Shown: in pieces, positions 57,406 to 64,000 of the stretch | Position numbering within the stretch: position 1 is the first letter of the stretch | How the letters are laid out: each line of letters starts with the position of its first letter | Assembly: GCA_040905665.1 (NCBI GenBank) | Contig: JBBDRD010000027.1 | Location: 186,001 to 250,000, forward strand | Direction: 5' to 3' | DNA length: 64,000 nucleotides | From: DASVCN01 sp040905665 | Lineage (GTDB): Bacteria > Deinococcota > Deinococci > Deinococcales > Trueperaceae | The notes under the pieces: model-generated | The model's input: the letters and a program-made list of their open reading frames with translations, nothing else | Told to the model about the DNA's origin: nothing | The model's database searches: none | Made by a program: the position numbers and the translations under genes

Positions 57406-57864
57406 ATGAGAGTGGAAGAGGCAGTAGCGCGGGAGCGATTCGAGCGCGCAGTGCGCGAAGGGAAGCCGGAGTTCGAGAAGTTCTTCCTGGCGCGCTTCTT
57501 CGACGTAGACGTGAGTTACGGGGACGAGACTTGCCGCGTCGACCTGCCGGTATCCGACTACCTATTCAATCCTCAAGGTTCGTTGCACGGGGGAGTGATC
57601 TCCTTTGCCATGGACGTATCGATGGGGCATCTTTGCAACCGCTTCCTCACCCCGGGCGTGACGCTCGAGATGAGGACGCAGTTCCTGCGGCCCGTCAAGG
57701 GTAACTGCTGGTGCGAGGCGCGCTTTCTCAAAAAGGGGCGCCGGCTCGCCTTCATCGAGTCGAGGCTTTATGAAACGCGAGGTTCCGAGGAGGAGAAGCT
57801 CGCAGCGGTTGCCTCCTCGACCTGGATGTTGCTTCCTGAAGCGGGGGTGAGCGACATGGCCTAG
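57406..57864 (+). CDS. Hotdog-fold acyl-CoA thioesterase (PaaI type)
   Basis: 152 residues. The PaaI-type hotdog signature is seen in NPQGSLHGGVISFAMDVSMG, where HGG marks the catalytic helix region, followed by TLEMRTQFLRPVKGNCWCEA. It has an extra helical N-terminus of about 30 residues. It probably releases or proofreads a CoA product of the preceding CoA-transferase and crotonase. GAGG lies just before the ATG at 57406, 78 bp after the crotonase stop. Confidence 0.88.
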   Translation: MRVEEAVARERFERAVREGKPEFEKFFLARFFDVDVSYGDETCRVDLPVSDYLFNPQGSLHGGVISFAMDVSMGHLCNRFLTPGVTLEMRTQFLRPVKGNCWCEARFLKKGRRLAFIESRLYETRGSEEEKLAAVASSTWMLLPEAGVSDMA

Positions 57865-57962
57865 TACACAGCCGCCGCAAACGTATCGCCGGTATGGGCG
57901 TCGCGGCACATTGTCCGCTCACCGATTCGTCCGCTGCATAAGTTTTCCAAGGAGGCAAGTCG

Positions 57963-58946
57963 ATGACAACCGCAAGGTCGAATAATCCGCAAAAGCGCTT
58001 CACCGCGCTCCTCGCTGCAGTACTCCTGGCTGCCCTGCTAGGCAGTGCTGTCGCTCAAGACGACTATCCGAATGAGCGGCTGAACTGGACGATCGCTTTT
58101 GGCCCCGGTGGCGGTAACGACATCATGTCCCGCACCCTCATCGAGATTCTCGACCAGTACGAACTCTACCCACCGAATGTCGTTGCGACGAACCGCGAAG
58201 GCGGTAGCGGCGCCGTGGGCTGGGGTTACCTCTACAGCCAGGCGGGCGATCCGTACCAGATTTCCTCGACCAGTGGGAGCTTCATAACCACGCCGCTGCA
58301 AGCCGATACCCCCTGGCACCCCACCGATTTCACACCGATAGCAATGTTGGCGTCCGATGACCTGGTGCTGCTCGTTCAGGGCGGCTCCGACATCGACAGC
58401 TTGGAAGGGTTCATCGAGACTGCCCGTGAGGAGAGGCTTTCGATCGGCGGAATCGGTGCGGTCAACGTCGACTTCATCGTGCCCACGCTGCTCGCCGACC
58501 GGGCAGGCTTCGAGTTCGACTACGTGTCGTTCAATGCCGCTGGCGAGCTCAATACCGCGCTGCTCTCGGGTTCATTGGACGCAATCGTCTCCAACCCGGG
58601 TGAGATCCTCGGCCTGCTCGAATCGGGCGACATGAAGGCGCTCGGCTATAGCGGCGTGTCGACTCCGGAAGCTCTGGGCGACATCCCTACCTTCGGAGAT
58701 GTCGGTTACCCGATCGGAATTTCGATGCCTCGCGGCCTCATCATGGCGCCGGACGTATCGCCCGAAGTGCAGCAGTGGTGGATCGAAACGATGCAGCAGG
58801 TCGTCGAGACTCCCGAGTGGAACGAGTACATAACCAATAATCTCCTCACTGAGAACATCGAATACGGCGATGACTTCATGGACTCCCTTGTTGAGACCAT
58901 GGGCGCCTTCGAGACGATTCTGCGCGAACAGGGCGCAATCGAGTAG
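57963..58946 (+). CDS. Tripartite tricarboxylate transporter receptor (TctC/Bug family)
   Basis: 327 residues. Signal peptide (FTALLAAVLLAALLGSAVAQ). The Bug fold features are WTIAFGPGGGNDIMSRTLIE, VVATNREGGSGAVGWGYLYS, PHWTDFTPIA-like ligand loop (HPTDFTPIAMLASDDLVLLV) and VSFNAAGELNTALLSG. It binds a carboxylic acid outside the membrane for uptake by TctA/TctB. AAGGAGG precedes the ATG. It is the first of three transporter genes following the CoA-transferase, crotonase and thioesterase genes, so the imported acid is probably their substrate. Confidence 0.92.
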   Translation: MTTARSNNPQKRFTALLAAVLLAALLGSAVAQDDYPNERLNWTIAFGPGGGNDIMSRTLIEILDQYELYPPNVVATNREGGSGAVGWGYLYSQAGDPYQISSTSGSFITTPLQADTPWHPTDFTPIAMLASDDLVLLVQGGSDIDSLEGFIETAREERLSIGGIGAVNVDFIVPTLLADRAGFEFDYVSFNAAGELNTALLSGSLDAIVSNPGEILGLLESGDMKALGYSGVSTPEALGDIPTFGDVGYPIGISMPRGLIMAPDVSPEVQQWWIETMQQVVETPEWNEYITNNLLTENIEYGDDFMDSLVETMGAFETILREQGAIE

Positions 58947-58960
58947 CCACACAACGAGTT

Positions 58961-58992
58961 GGTGGCGTTCGTGCCTTGGCACGAATGCCACC
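58961..58992 (+). promoter_or_regulatory. 15 bp near-perfect hairpin between tctC and tctB
   Basis: GGTGGCGTTCGTGCC, two T residues, then GGCACGAATGCCACC form a 15 bp stem with a 2-base loop and one G-U wobble, 15 bp after the tctC stop and 18 bp before the tctB start. There is no T run, so it is more likely an mRNA-stabilising or attenuating element that gives more receptor than membrane subunits. Confidence 0.8.
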
Positions 58993-59010
58993 TCTCGAAA
59001 GTGAGTCGCC

Positions 59011-59457
59011 ATGAGAATTGCATTCAATCTCGCTATCTTCGCCGGTGCTATTTTCTATGCCTGGGTCGCGTTTGCCGACCTAGCTCTACTCACCGCCAAC
59101 GGTCGCTTGGGGCCAGGATTCTTTCCCCGCGTGATCAGCGTCTTGCTGATAGCCATGCTCTTCTATTCCTTTATCGCCGACCGCAAGTTCGGCCTCACCA
59201 GCAACGAGGGCAGTTCCAACGCACGCGACGTCGTCGTGTTCGCTGCGCTGTCGTTCCTGTTCGTGGCCATGATGAACTTCCTGGGCGGCCCGGTCGCCAT
59301 GGTGGTGTTCATGCTGCTGGCCCTCACGATTTTCAACCCGGGCCGACACTTGCACAACGTCCTGCTCAGCCTGCTTCTGCCGGTCGCGATCTTCCTGATG
59401 TTCGACACCTGGCTCAACGCCAGTCTGCCAGAGGGGATCTTCCCATTCCTCGGGTAA
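59011..59457 (+). CDS. Tripartite tricarboxylate transporter small membrane subunit (TctB)
   Basis: 148 residues with four hydrophobic segments (IAFNLAIFAGAIFYAWVAFA, GPGFFPRVISVLLIAMLFYS, VVVFAALSFLFVAMMNFLGG, VVFMLLALTIFN). The LGPGFFPRVISVLL segment after helix 1 is diagnostic of the family. Partner of TctA at 59501 and TctC at 57963. Confidence 0.9.
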   Translation: MRIAFNLAIFAGAIFYAWVAFADLALLTANGRLGPGFFPRVISVLLIAMLFYSFIADRKFGLTSNEGSSNARDVVVFAALSFLFVAMMNFLGGPVAMVVFMLLALTIFNPGRHLHNVLLSLLLPVAIFLMFDTWLNASLPEGIFPFLG

Positions 59458-59500
59458 CGGATCGCCATCATGAACGATTCTGTCGGAGGCTGGATAGCTG

Positions 59501-61042
59501 ATGGAGCTCCTAGCTAATCTGTGGATGGGTTTTGGGATAGCGATTTCCCCTGTCAACCTGCTCTTCCTTTTTATAGGGGCGGTAGTAGGAATGATCGTGG
59601 GCGTGTTCCCCGGCCTTGGACCCTCTGCCGGTATTGCCATCCTGCTGCCTATTACCTTTGGCATGGACACCACCCAAGCCGTCGTCATGCTCGCCGCCAT
59701 TTATTACGCCGCAATGTACGGGGGAACGCTTACCTCGATCCTGCTCAATGTTCCGGGTGAATCGGCCACGGTAGCCGCGACCTTCGACGGCTACCCGCTC
59801 GCCAAACAGGGGAGGGCGGGTCCGGCACTAGTGATGCAGGCCGTCGCCTCGTTCGCGGGCGGCACAGTTGGGGTCGTGATGATTTCCCTGCTGGCTCCGC
59901 TGTTTAGCCGGGTGGCGCGGAGCTTTGGCCCACCCGAGTTCTTCATGCTGGTTCTAATGGGGTTGTTGGCGCTGGTCATCATGGTGGGTTCCAGCTGGCG
60001 CTACGGCGTCATCTCGGGGCTGATAGGCTTCGCGCTCGCGACAGTCGGTGTCGATCTCGTCACCGGAGCGCAGCGTTACACCTTCGGCTCGGCCGAGCTC
60101 ATCGGAGGCGTCGACTTCATCCCCATCGCCATCGGCCTCTTTGGTCTCGGGGAGATCCTCTGGTCGCTACACGAAGGAGTACACAAATCGGCCTCGGGAA
60201 CGATTCAATATCGCGCCGAGGAGAACTTTTGGCCCTCGGCTCTCGACTGGATCGAAACAAGGTGGACGCTGTTGCGGGGCTCGGTCCTCGGCTTCGTTGT
60301 CGGTGTAATCCCCGGTGCCGGCGCAACCATAGCTTCGCTCATGGCCTATTCGGTGGAGAAGTCGATGTCGAAAACGCCGGAGAAGTTCGGCCATGGATCG
60401 ATGCCGGGACTTGTCGCTCCGGAGAGCGCCAACAACGCGGCCTCGGCGGGAGCGATGATCCCGCTCCTTACCCTCGGCATACCGGGCTCGGCGTCTACCG
60501 CGGTCCTGCTTGGCGCCTTCCTACTGTGGGGGCTGCGCCCCGGTCCGTTGCTGATGACCCAGAATCCCGAGTTCGCCTGGGGCCTTATCGCCAGCATGTA
60601 CCTGGGCAACATGATGCTGGTGGCGCTGTCGATCTTCGCCATTCCTGTGTTCGTGGCGATGCTGCGCGTTCCCTACCGGGTGCTGGCGCCCGTCGTGGTG
60701 CTGCTCTCGGTGGTAGGCACCTATACCGTCAACGGCAGTATCGTGGAGACCTGGCTCGTGGTTATCGCCGGTGTGGTCGGGTACTTCATGAAGCGCTTCG
60801 GTTACTCTCCCGCTGTGCTGGTAGTCGCCCTGGTTCTGGGGCCGCTGGCCGAGGATACGCTTCGCCAGACGCTCACCATTTCGCAAGGTTCGTTCCTCAT
60901 CTTCCTGCAGCGCCCCGTGGCGTTGACGTTAGGAGTCATAACCGTAGCGCTCGTGGTGCTAATGCTGTTCATGCGGCGCTTCCAGAACTCCACGGAGCCG
61001 GACGACTCACTCGCCAAGTCCACTACCAAAGGGGCGAGTTAG
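59501..61042 (+). CDS. Tripartite tricarboxylate transporter large membrane subunit (TctA)
   Basis: 513 residues with 11-12 membrane helices. Conserved segments: VVGMIVGVFPGLGPSAGIAI, AIYYAAMYGGTLTSILLNVP, GFVVGVIPGAGATIASLMAY and the repeat half GHGSMPGLVAPESANNAASA with LTLGIPGSASTAVLLGAFLL. The two inverted halves are typical. It moves the carboxylate with H+ or Na+. CGGAGG lies upstream of the ATG at 59501. Confidence 0.94.
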   Translation: MELLANLWMGFGIAISPVNLLFLFIGAVVGMIVGVFPGLGPSAGIAILLPITFGMDTTQAVVMLAAIYYAAMYGGTLTSILLNVPGESATVAATFDGYPLAKQGRAGPALVMQAVASFAGGTVGVVMISLLAPLFSRVARSFGPPEFFMLVLMGLLALVIMVGSSWRYGVISGLIGFALATVGVDLVTGAQRYTFGSAELIGGVDFIPIAIGLFGLGEILWSLHEGVHKSASGTIQYRAEENFWPSALDWIETRWTLLRGSVLGFVVGVIPGAGATIASLMAYSVEKSMSKTPEKFGHGSMPGLVAPESANNAASAGAMIPLLTLGIPGSASTAVLLGAFLLWGLRPGPLLMTQNPEFAWGLIASMYLGNMMLVALSIFAIPVFVAMLRVPYRVLAPVVVLLSVVGTYTVNGSIVETWLVVIAGVVGYFMKRFGYSPAVLVVALVLGPLAEDTLRQTLTISQGSFLIFLQRPVALTLGVITVALVVLMLFMRRFQNSTEPDDSLAKSTTKGAS

Positions 61043-61126
61043 GGGTAGTGGCGAGGAGGCAGCGACGCGTGCTGATACTCCAACCTCCGGTTGGCGGTCG
61101 TTGCGGTCGTGATGTTACTCTTCCGC

Positions 61127-62173
61127 ATGCCCCACCCGCTGCCGATTTTCGACGGCCACAACGATGTTCTTCTTAGACTCACCGAGCAGGGCCAGAGCGT
61201 TGAGTCGTTCCTAGAGGGTTCCGAAACAGGCCACCTGGACCTCCCCCGGACGCGTGAGGGCGGTTTTGCAGGAGGCTTGTTCGCCTGTTACACCCCGTCC
61301 GCCGATCCTCCGGCTCGAATCGATCAAGCCGAGGGATACGAAACTCCTCTTCCCAATGCTCCCGATCTCGCTATGGCGCAGCGTCACACCTTCGCGCTGG
61401 CCGCAGCGCTCTTCCGGCTCGAGCGCGAATCGCAGGGCGCTGTAAGGGTCTGCCGCACTGTCTCCGAGATCCGCAGTGCCGTCGCCGCGGGGACCCTCGC
61501 CGCGGTACTCCACATCGAGGGCGCCGAGGCCATCGACGAGAATCTGGACTCACTCGAGGTGTTCCACCAGGCGGGTCTTCGTTCACTGGGTCCGGTATGG
61601 AGCCGCGCAAACGGTTTTGGGACGGGGGTGCCGTTCAACTATCCGGGCTCGCCCGACATCGGTCCCGGTCTGAGCGACCGCGGTAAGGAGTTGATTCGGT
61701 CCTGCAACGCGCTCGGCATCATGGTGGATCTCTCGCACCTCAACGAGCGGGGCTTCTGGGACGTTGCCGAGGTGAGCAGCAAGCCGCTGGTGGCGAGCCA
61801 CTCGAACGCGCACGCGATCTGTCCGGTGCCGCGCAATCTCACCGACAAGCAGCTTGCCGCCGTGCATGAGACTCGGGGACTAGTAGGCGTGAACTTCGCC
61901 GTGGGGTTCCTCGATCCGTCGGGTAGCAGGGATCCTGCCATGCCGCTCGAGGTCATGGTTCGCCATATCGATCATCTCGTTGAGCGGCTGGGAGTCGAGG
62001 GGGTGGCGCTGGGCAGCGATTTCGACGGCTGTGTGGTGCCGGATGCGATAGGGGACGCAGCCGGCCTGCCGCGACTCATCGAGGCGTTGCGGGCGCACGG
62101 ATACGACGATGAGACGTTGAAGCGAATCTGTTTCGAGAACTGGCTCGACCTGCTGGATCGCAGCTGGGCTTAG
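61127..62173 (+). CDS. Membrane-dipeptidase-type (M19) zinc hydrolase
   Basis: 348 residues, cytoplasmic in spite of the family name, with no signal. Renal-dipeptidase signature: FDGHNDVLLRL (first metal pair), HIEGAEAIDENLDSL (bridging glutamate), VDLSHLNERGFWDVAE, VASHSNAHAICPVPRNLTD and ALGSDFDGCVVP. It cleaves dipeptides or related amide bonds, including D-amino-acid or beta-lactam types. The start is uncertain: ATG 61127 is chosen because homology begins there; ATG 61112 and TTG 61091 are in frame, and none has a strong ribosome site. It follows tctA by 84 bp. Confidence 0.9.
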   Translation: MPHPLPIFDGHNDVLLRLTEQGQSVESFLEGSETGHLDLPRTREGGFAGGLFACYTPSADPPARIDQAEGYETPLPNAPDLAMAQRHTFALAAALFRLERESQGAVRVCRTVSEIRSAVAAGTLAAVLHIEGAEAIDENLDSLEVFHQAGLRSLGPVWSRANGFGTGVPFNYPGSPDIGPGLSDRGKELIRSCNALGIMVDLSHLNERGFWDVAEVSSKPLVASHSNAHAICPVPRNLTDKQLAAVHETRGLVGVNFAVGFLDPSGSRDPAMPLEVMVRHIDHLVERLGVEGVALGSDFDGCVVPDAIGDAAGLPRLIEALRAHGYDDETLKRICFENWLDLLDRSWA

Positions 62174-62211
62174 CCTGGTGCCGCTACCCCTTCCCAAGCG
62201 CCCTAAAACCT

Positions 62212-62224
62212 GATAGATTCTATC
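62212..62224. promoter_or_regulatory. Perfect palindrome before the second NMT1-type importer
   Basis: GATAGA-T-TCTATC is a 13 bp perfect inverted repeat in an AT-rich patch between the dipeptidase gene and the receptor gene. It could be an operator overlapping a promoter; no clear -35/-10 pair was seen. Confidence 0.4.
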
Positions 62225-62315
62225 CACTATGGCTTAGGTGGAATTCATCCTTAGTCCTGGTGTGGAAATATCGACTGTAGCCTCGAAGTCCGGCTTCGGC
62301 CGTGGAAGGGAAGTC

Positions 62316-63395
62316 ATGAGCTGCTGCGAACCGCTTGAGAATGCCGGAAGAAGCTCCTGGGAGATGAGCGAGCAGGGGCTCCTGCGCCCGATCAACCGGC
62401 GCACGGTGCTAAAGGGAATGGTAGGGACGGTCGCCGGTTTGATACTGGGCGGTAGCGGTATCGGCCTCGCCCAGAACCGGCGGATCCGACTGGCCTTCTG
62501 CAGCCAGCTCCTCTGCGTGGTTCCCTACGAGTTCACCCGCAGCCAGGGCTTCTTCGAAGCCGAGGGCCTCGATGTCGAACTTGTCTATACCAGGGGCGGT
62601 AGCGCCGCGCTGCAGGCGCTGGTAGGTGGAGCGGTCGAGTACGCAGCCACCTCCTTCGATGCGGCCCTTCAGGCTTTCAGCAACGGCGCACAGATCCGGC
62701 GGTTCGCCACGACCGGCAGGCTGCCGCTATTCGCTTTGGCCACGGCCCCCGAGCGGGCTTCTGAGATACAGGATTTTACGGATCTCGAAGGCGCGATCGT
62801 TGGAGTATCGGCGTTGGGCAACGGCGATCATGTACTCATGCTCTACCTGCTCGAGCGCGCCGGTGTCGATCCCGACTCGGTACAATTCGCCACACTGGGA
62901 GTCAACCTGTACGACGCCCTGAGGTTGGGGCAAGTAGACGCCGGCTGGGTGCAGGAACCGTCACTCACGCTCATCAGGGAGGCCGGCGGTGGAGTGCTGT
63001 TCAACGCCATGAACATCGAGCAGGCCCAGGAGTACCTCGGCGGCGCCTACGAGTTCATGGGCGTGTCGGTACGGGCCGATGAGCTCGACGAGCGCCTCGA
63101 GGAGATGCAGGCGTTGGGACGGGCCCTGGGCAACGGCTTGCGCGCCCTCAAGGAGGTTCCGCCTGCCGAGTTGGTGGCGTCGCTGCCGACCGAACTGGTA
63201 GCCGGTGGAAACCTTGCCCAGCTGGAACAGATTCTGGCTGAACACCGCGACTCGCTCTATCCGGACTCGGTCACGATCGACGTCGAAGCCGCCGCTCGTG
63301 TGGTGGAGTCCCAGCGCACGGCCGGGTTGCTCGAGGAGGACGTTGACCTGAATACACTGTTGGCTACCGGCGTGCTTGGCGGCCAAGGTGGCTGA
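62316..63395 (+). CDS. NMT1/SsuA-type ABC receptor with twin-arginine signal
   Basis: 359 residues from ATG 62316 (GGAAGGG upstream); ATG 62364 is possible. The N-terminal NRRTVLKGMVGTVAGLILGG fits a Tat signal, implying export in folded form. The receptor domain follows: RIRLAFCSQLLCVVPYEFTR, RSQGFFEAEGLDVELVYTRG and GGAVEYAATSFDAALQAFSN. It belongs to the same broad family as the receptor at the left end but is clearly different. It overlaps the next gene's start by 8 bp. Ligand unknown; nitrate/sulfonate/pyrimidine-like compounds are typical. Confidence 0.9.
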   Translation: MSCCEPLENAGRSSWEMSEQGLLRPINRRTVLKGMVGTVAGLILGGSGIGLAQNRRIRLAFCSQLLCVVPYEFTRSQGFFEAEGLDVELVYTRGGSAALQALVGGAVEYAATSFDAALQAFSNGAQIRRFATTGRLPLFALATAPERASEIQDFTDLEGAIVGVSALGNGDHVLMLYLLERAGVDPDSVQFATLGVNLYDALRLGQVDAGWVQEPSLTLIREAGGGVLFNAMNIEQAQEYLGGAYEFMGVSVRADELDERLEEMQALGRALGNGLRALKEVPPAELVASLPTELVAGGNLAQLEQILAEHRDSLYPDSVTIDVEAAARVVESQRTAGLLEEDVDLNTLLATGVLGGQGG

Positions 63396-64000
63396 TTCGA
63401 TTCTCACCGTTCGTGACCTTACGCTCGGTTACGGCGGGGAGCCGGTGCTGCAAGGGGTTGACTTGAGTGTCTCGACGGGAGAGTTCGCCAGTCTGGTAGG
63501 GCCATCTGGTTCCGGTAAGAGCTCGGTGCTGCGTGCCATCACCGGGCTGCAACGCCAGGATGCCGGTGACATCCAGTTGGACGTGGACCGGGACCATCTT
63601 GGCATCCTCTTTCAGGACGACGCCCTCCTGCCGTGGCGCACAGTACGGCAGAATGTTGCGCTGGGCCTGCGTATTCGTGGTACCTCGCGAACCGCGGCGG
63701 AAGAGCGGGCCGACACCTGGCTCGAGCGCCTGGGACTACAGGGGCTGGGCGACCGTTTCCCGCGGAAGCTATCGGGCGGACAGCGGAAGCGCGTGGCGTT
63801 GGCACAGGTACTGGCGCTTCAGCCTCGACTGCTGCTGATGGATGAACCCTTCGCATCGCTCGACGCCATCGTGCGCCGCCGAATTACTCAAGATCTCCTT
63901 CAGTGGGTCGAACGTGAACGGCTCACCGTACTCATGGTCACTCACGATCTGGAGGAGGCGCTCAGCCTTTCCGATACCGTACACCTGCTCGCGAGAGGGC
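63388..64000 (+). CDS. ABC transporter ATP-binding protein (NitT/SsuB type), cut by the right edge
   Basis: 204 residues visible from GTG 63388. Motifs: Walker A GPSGSGKSSVL, Q-loop ILFQDDALLPWRTV, signature LSGGQRKRVALAQVLAL, Walker B LLLMDEPFASLD, switch histidine VTHDLEEAL. FQDDALLPWR is typical of the nitrate/sulfonate/taurine ATPases, matching the receptor it overlaps by 8 bp. The permease gene must lie to the right of the window. Confidence 0.92.
   Translation, partial: MADSILTVRDLTLGYGGEPVLQGVDLSVSTGEFASLVGPSGSGKSSVLRAITGLQRQDAGDIQLDVDRDHLGILFQDDALLPWRTVRQNVALGLRIRGTSRTAAEERADTWLERLGLQGLGDRFPRKLSGGQRKRVALAQVLALQPRLLLMDEPFASLDAIVRRRITQDLLQWVERERLTVLMVTHDLEEALSLSDTVHLLARG

Noticed and set aside
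58947..59010. Rho-independent terminator between tctC and tctB
   Set aside because: The stem is strong but no T run follows and tctB starts 18 bp later, so it is recorded as a processing or attenuation hairpin instead.

Overview
The window comes from a high-GC bacterium with strong GGAGG-type ribosome binding sites, frequent GTG/TTG starts and 4-8 bp ATGA/GTGA/TTGA gene overlaps. Two very large BTAD (SARP/MalT-like) regulators, an AddAB-like helicase-nuclease pair, many short exported proteins of unknown function and several tripartite/ABC uptake systems suggest Deinococcota (Truepera-like) or a similar deep-branching lineage. There is no rRNA or other marker here, so this placement is an impression. 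About 52 protein genes are supported, along with two toxin-antitoxin modules, one gene remnant and numerous in-frame tandem repeats. No tRNA, rRNA, CRISPR array, insertion sequence or prophage was seen.

Left part (1-11.0 kb): one minus-strand operon encodes reductive pyrimidine breakdown (preT, preA, dihydropyrimidinase), followed without a break by an NMT1/THI5-type ABC importer (ATPase, two permeases, receptor). One permease carries an exported insert of about 370 residues. An aldehyde dehydrogenase is divergent from this operon. At 11.1-15.8 kb lie a small membrane protein, a remnant of an SGNH hydrolase N-domain, and a glycerophosphodiester operon (glpQ-type phosphodiesterase, glpD, RpiR regulator).

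Middle (15.4-29.2 kb): a run of exported proteins. Two paralogues share an N-terminal domain and a C-terminal concanavalin-like domain, and one of them has an LCCL domain inserted. They are linked to a BTAD regulator and to a tight six-gene operon with an M48 metalloprotease lipoprotein, a VWA lipoprotein and a Cys-rich exported protein. This operon is the best candidate here for an undescribed system. Two type II toxin-antitoxin pairs (HigBA; AbrB-like/RelE-like) and an orphan XRE protein follow. At 29.3-38.1 kb is a repair block: an AddA/AddB-like pair in which both subunits carry Cys-flanked nuclease domains, plus a separate UvrD-type helicase.

Right part (38-64 kb): small repeat-containing proteins, a Kelch protein, a TPR-GGDEF diguanylate cyclase, an (alpha/alpha)6 glycoside hydrolase, a second BTAD-AAA-TPR regulator and ubiX. 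From 48.7 kb on is a catabolic block for an unidentified organic acid: MFS carrier, quinone oxidoreductase-like protein, L-2-hydroxyglutarate oxidase, two CaiB-type CoA-transferases, gamma-carbonic anhydrase-like protein, IclR regulator, crotonase, thioesterase and a TctCBA tripartite tricarboxylate transporter. A membrane-dipeptidase-type enzyme and a second NMT1-type ABC importer, cut by the right edge, end the window.
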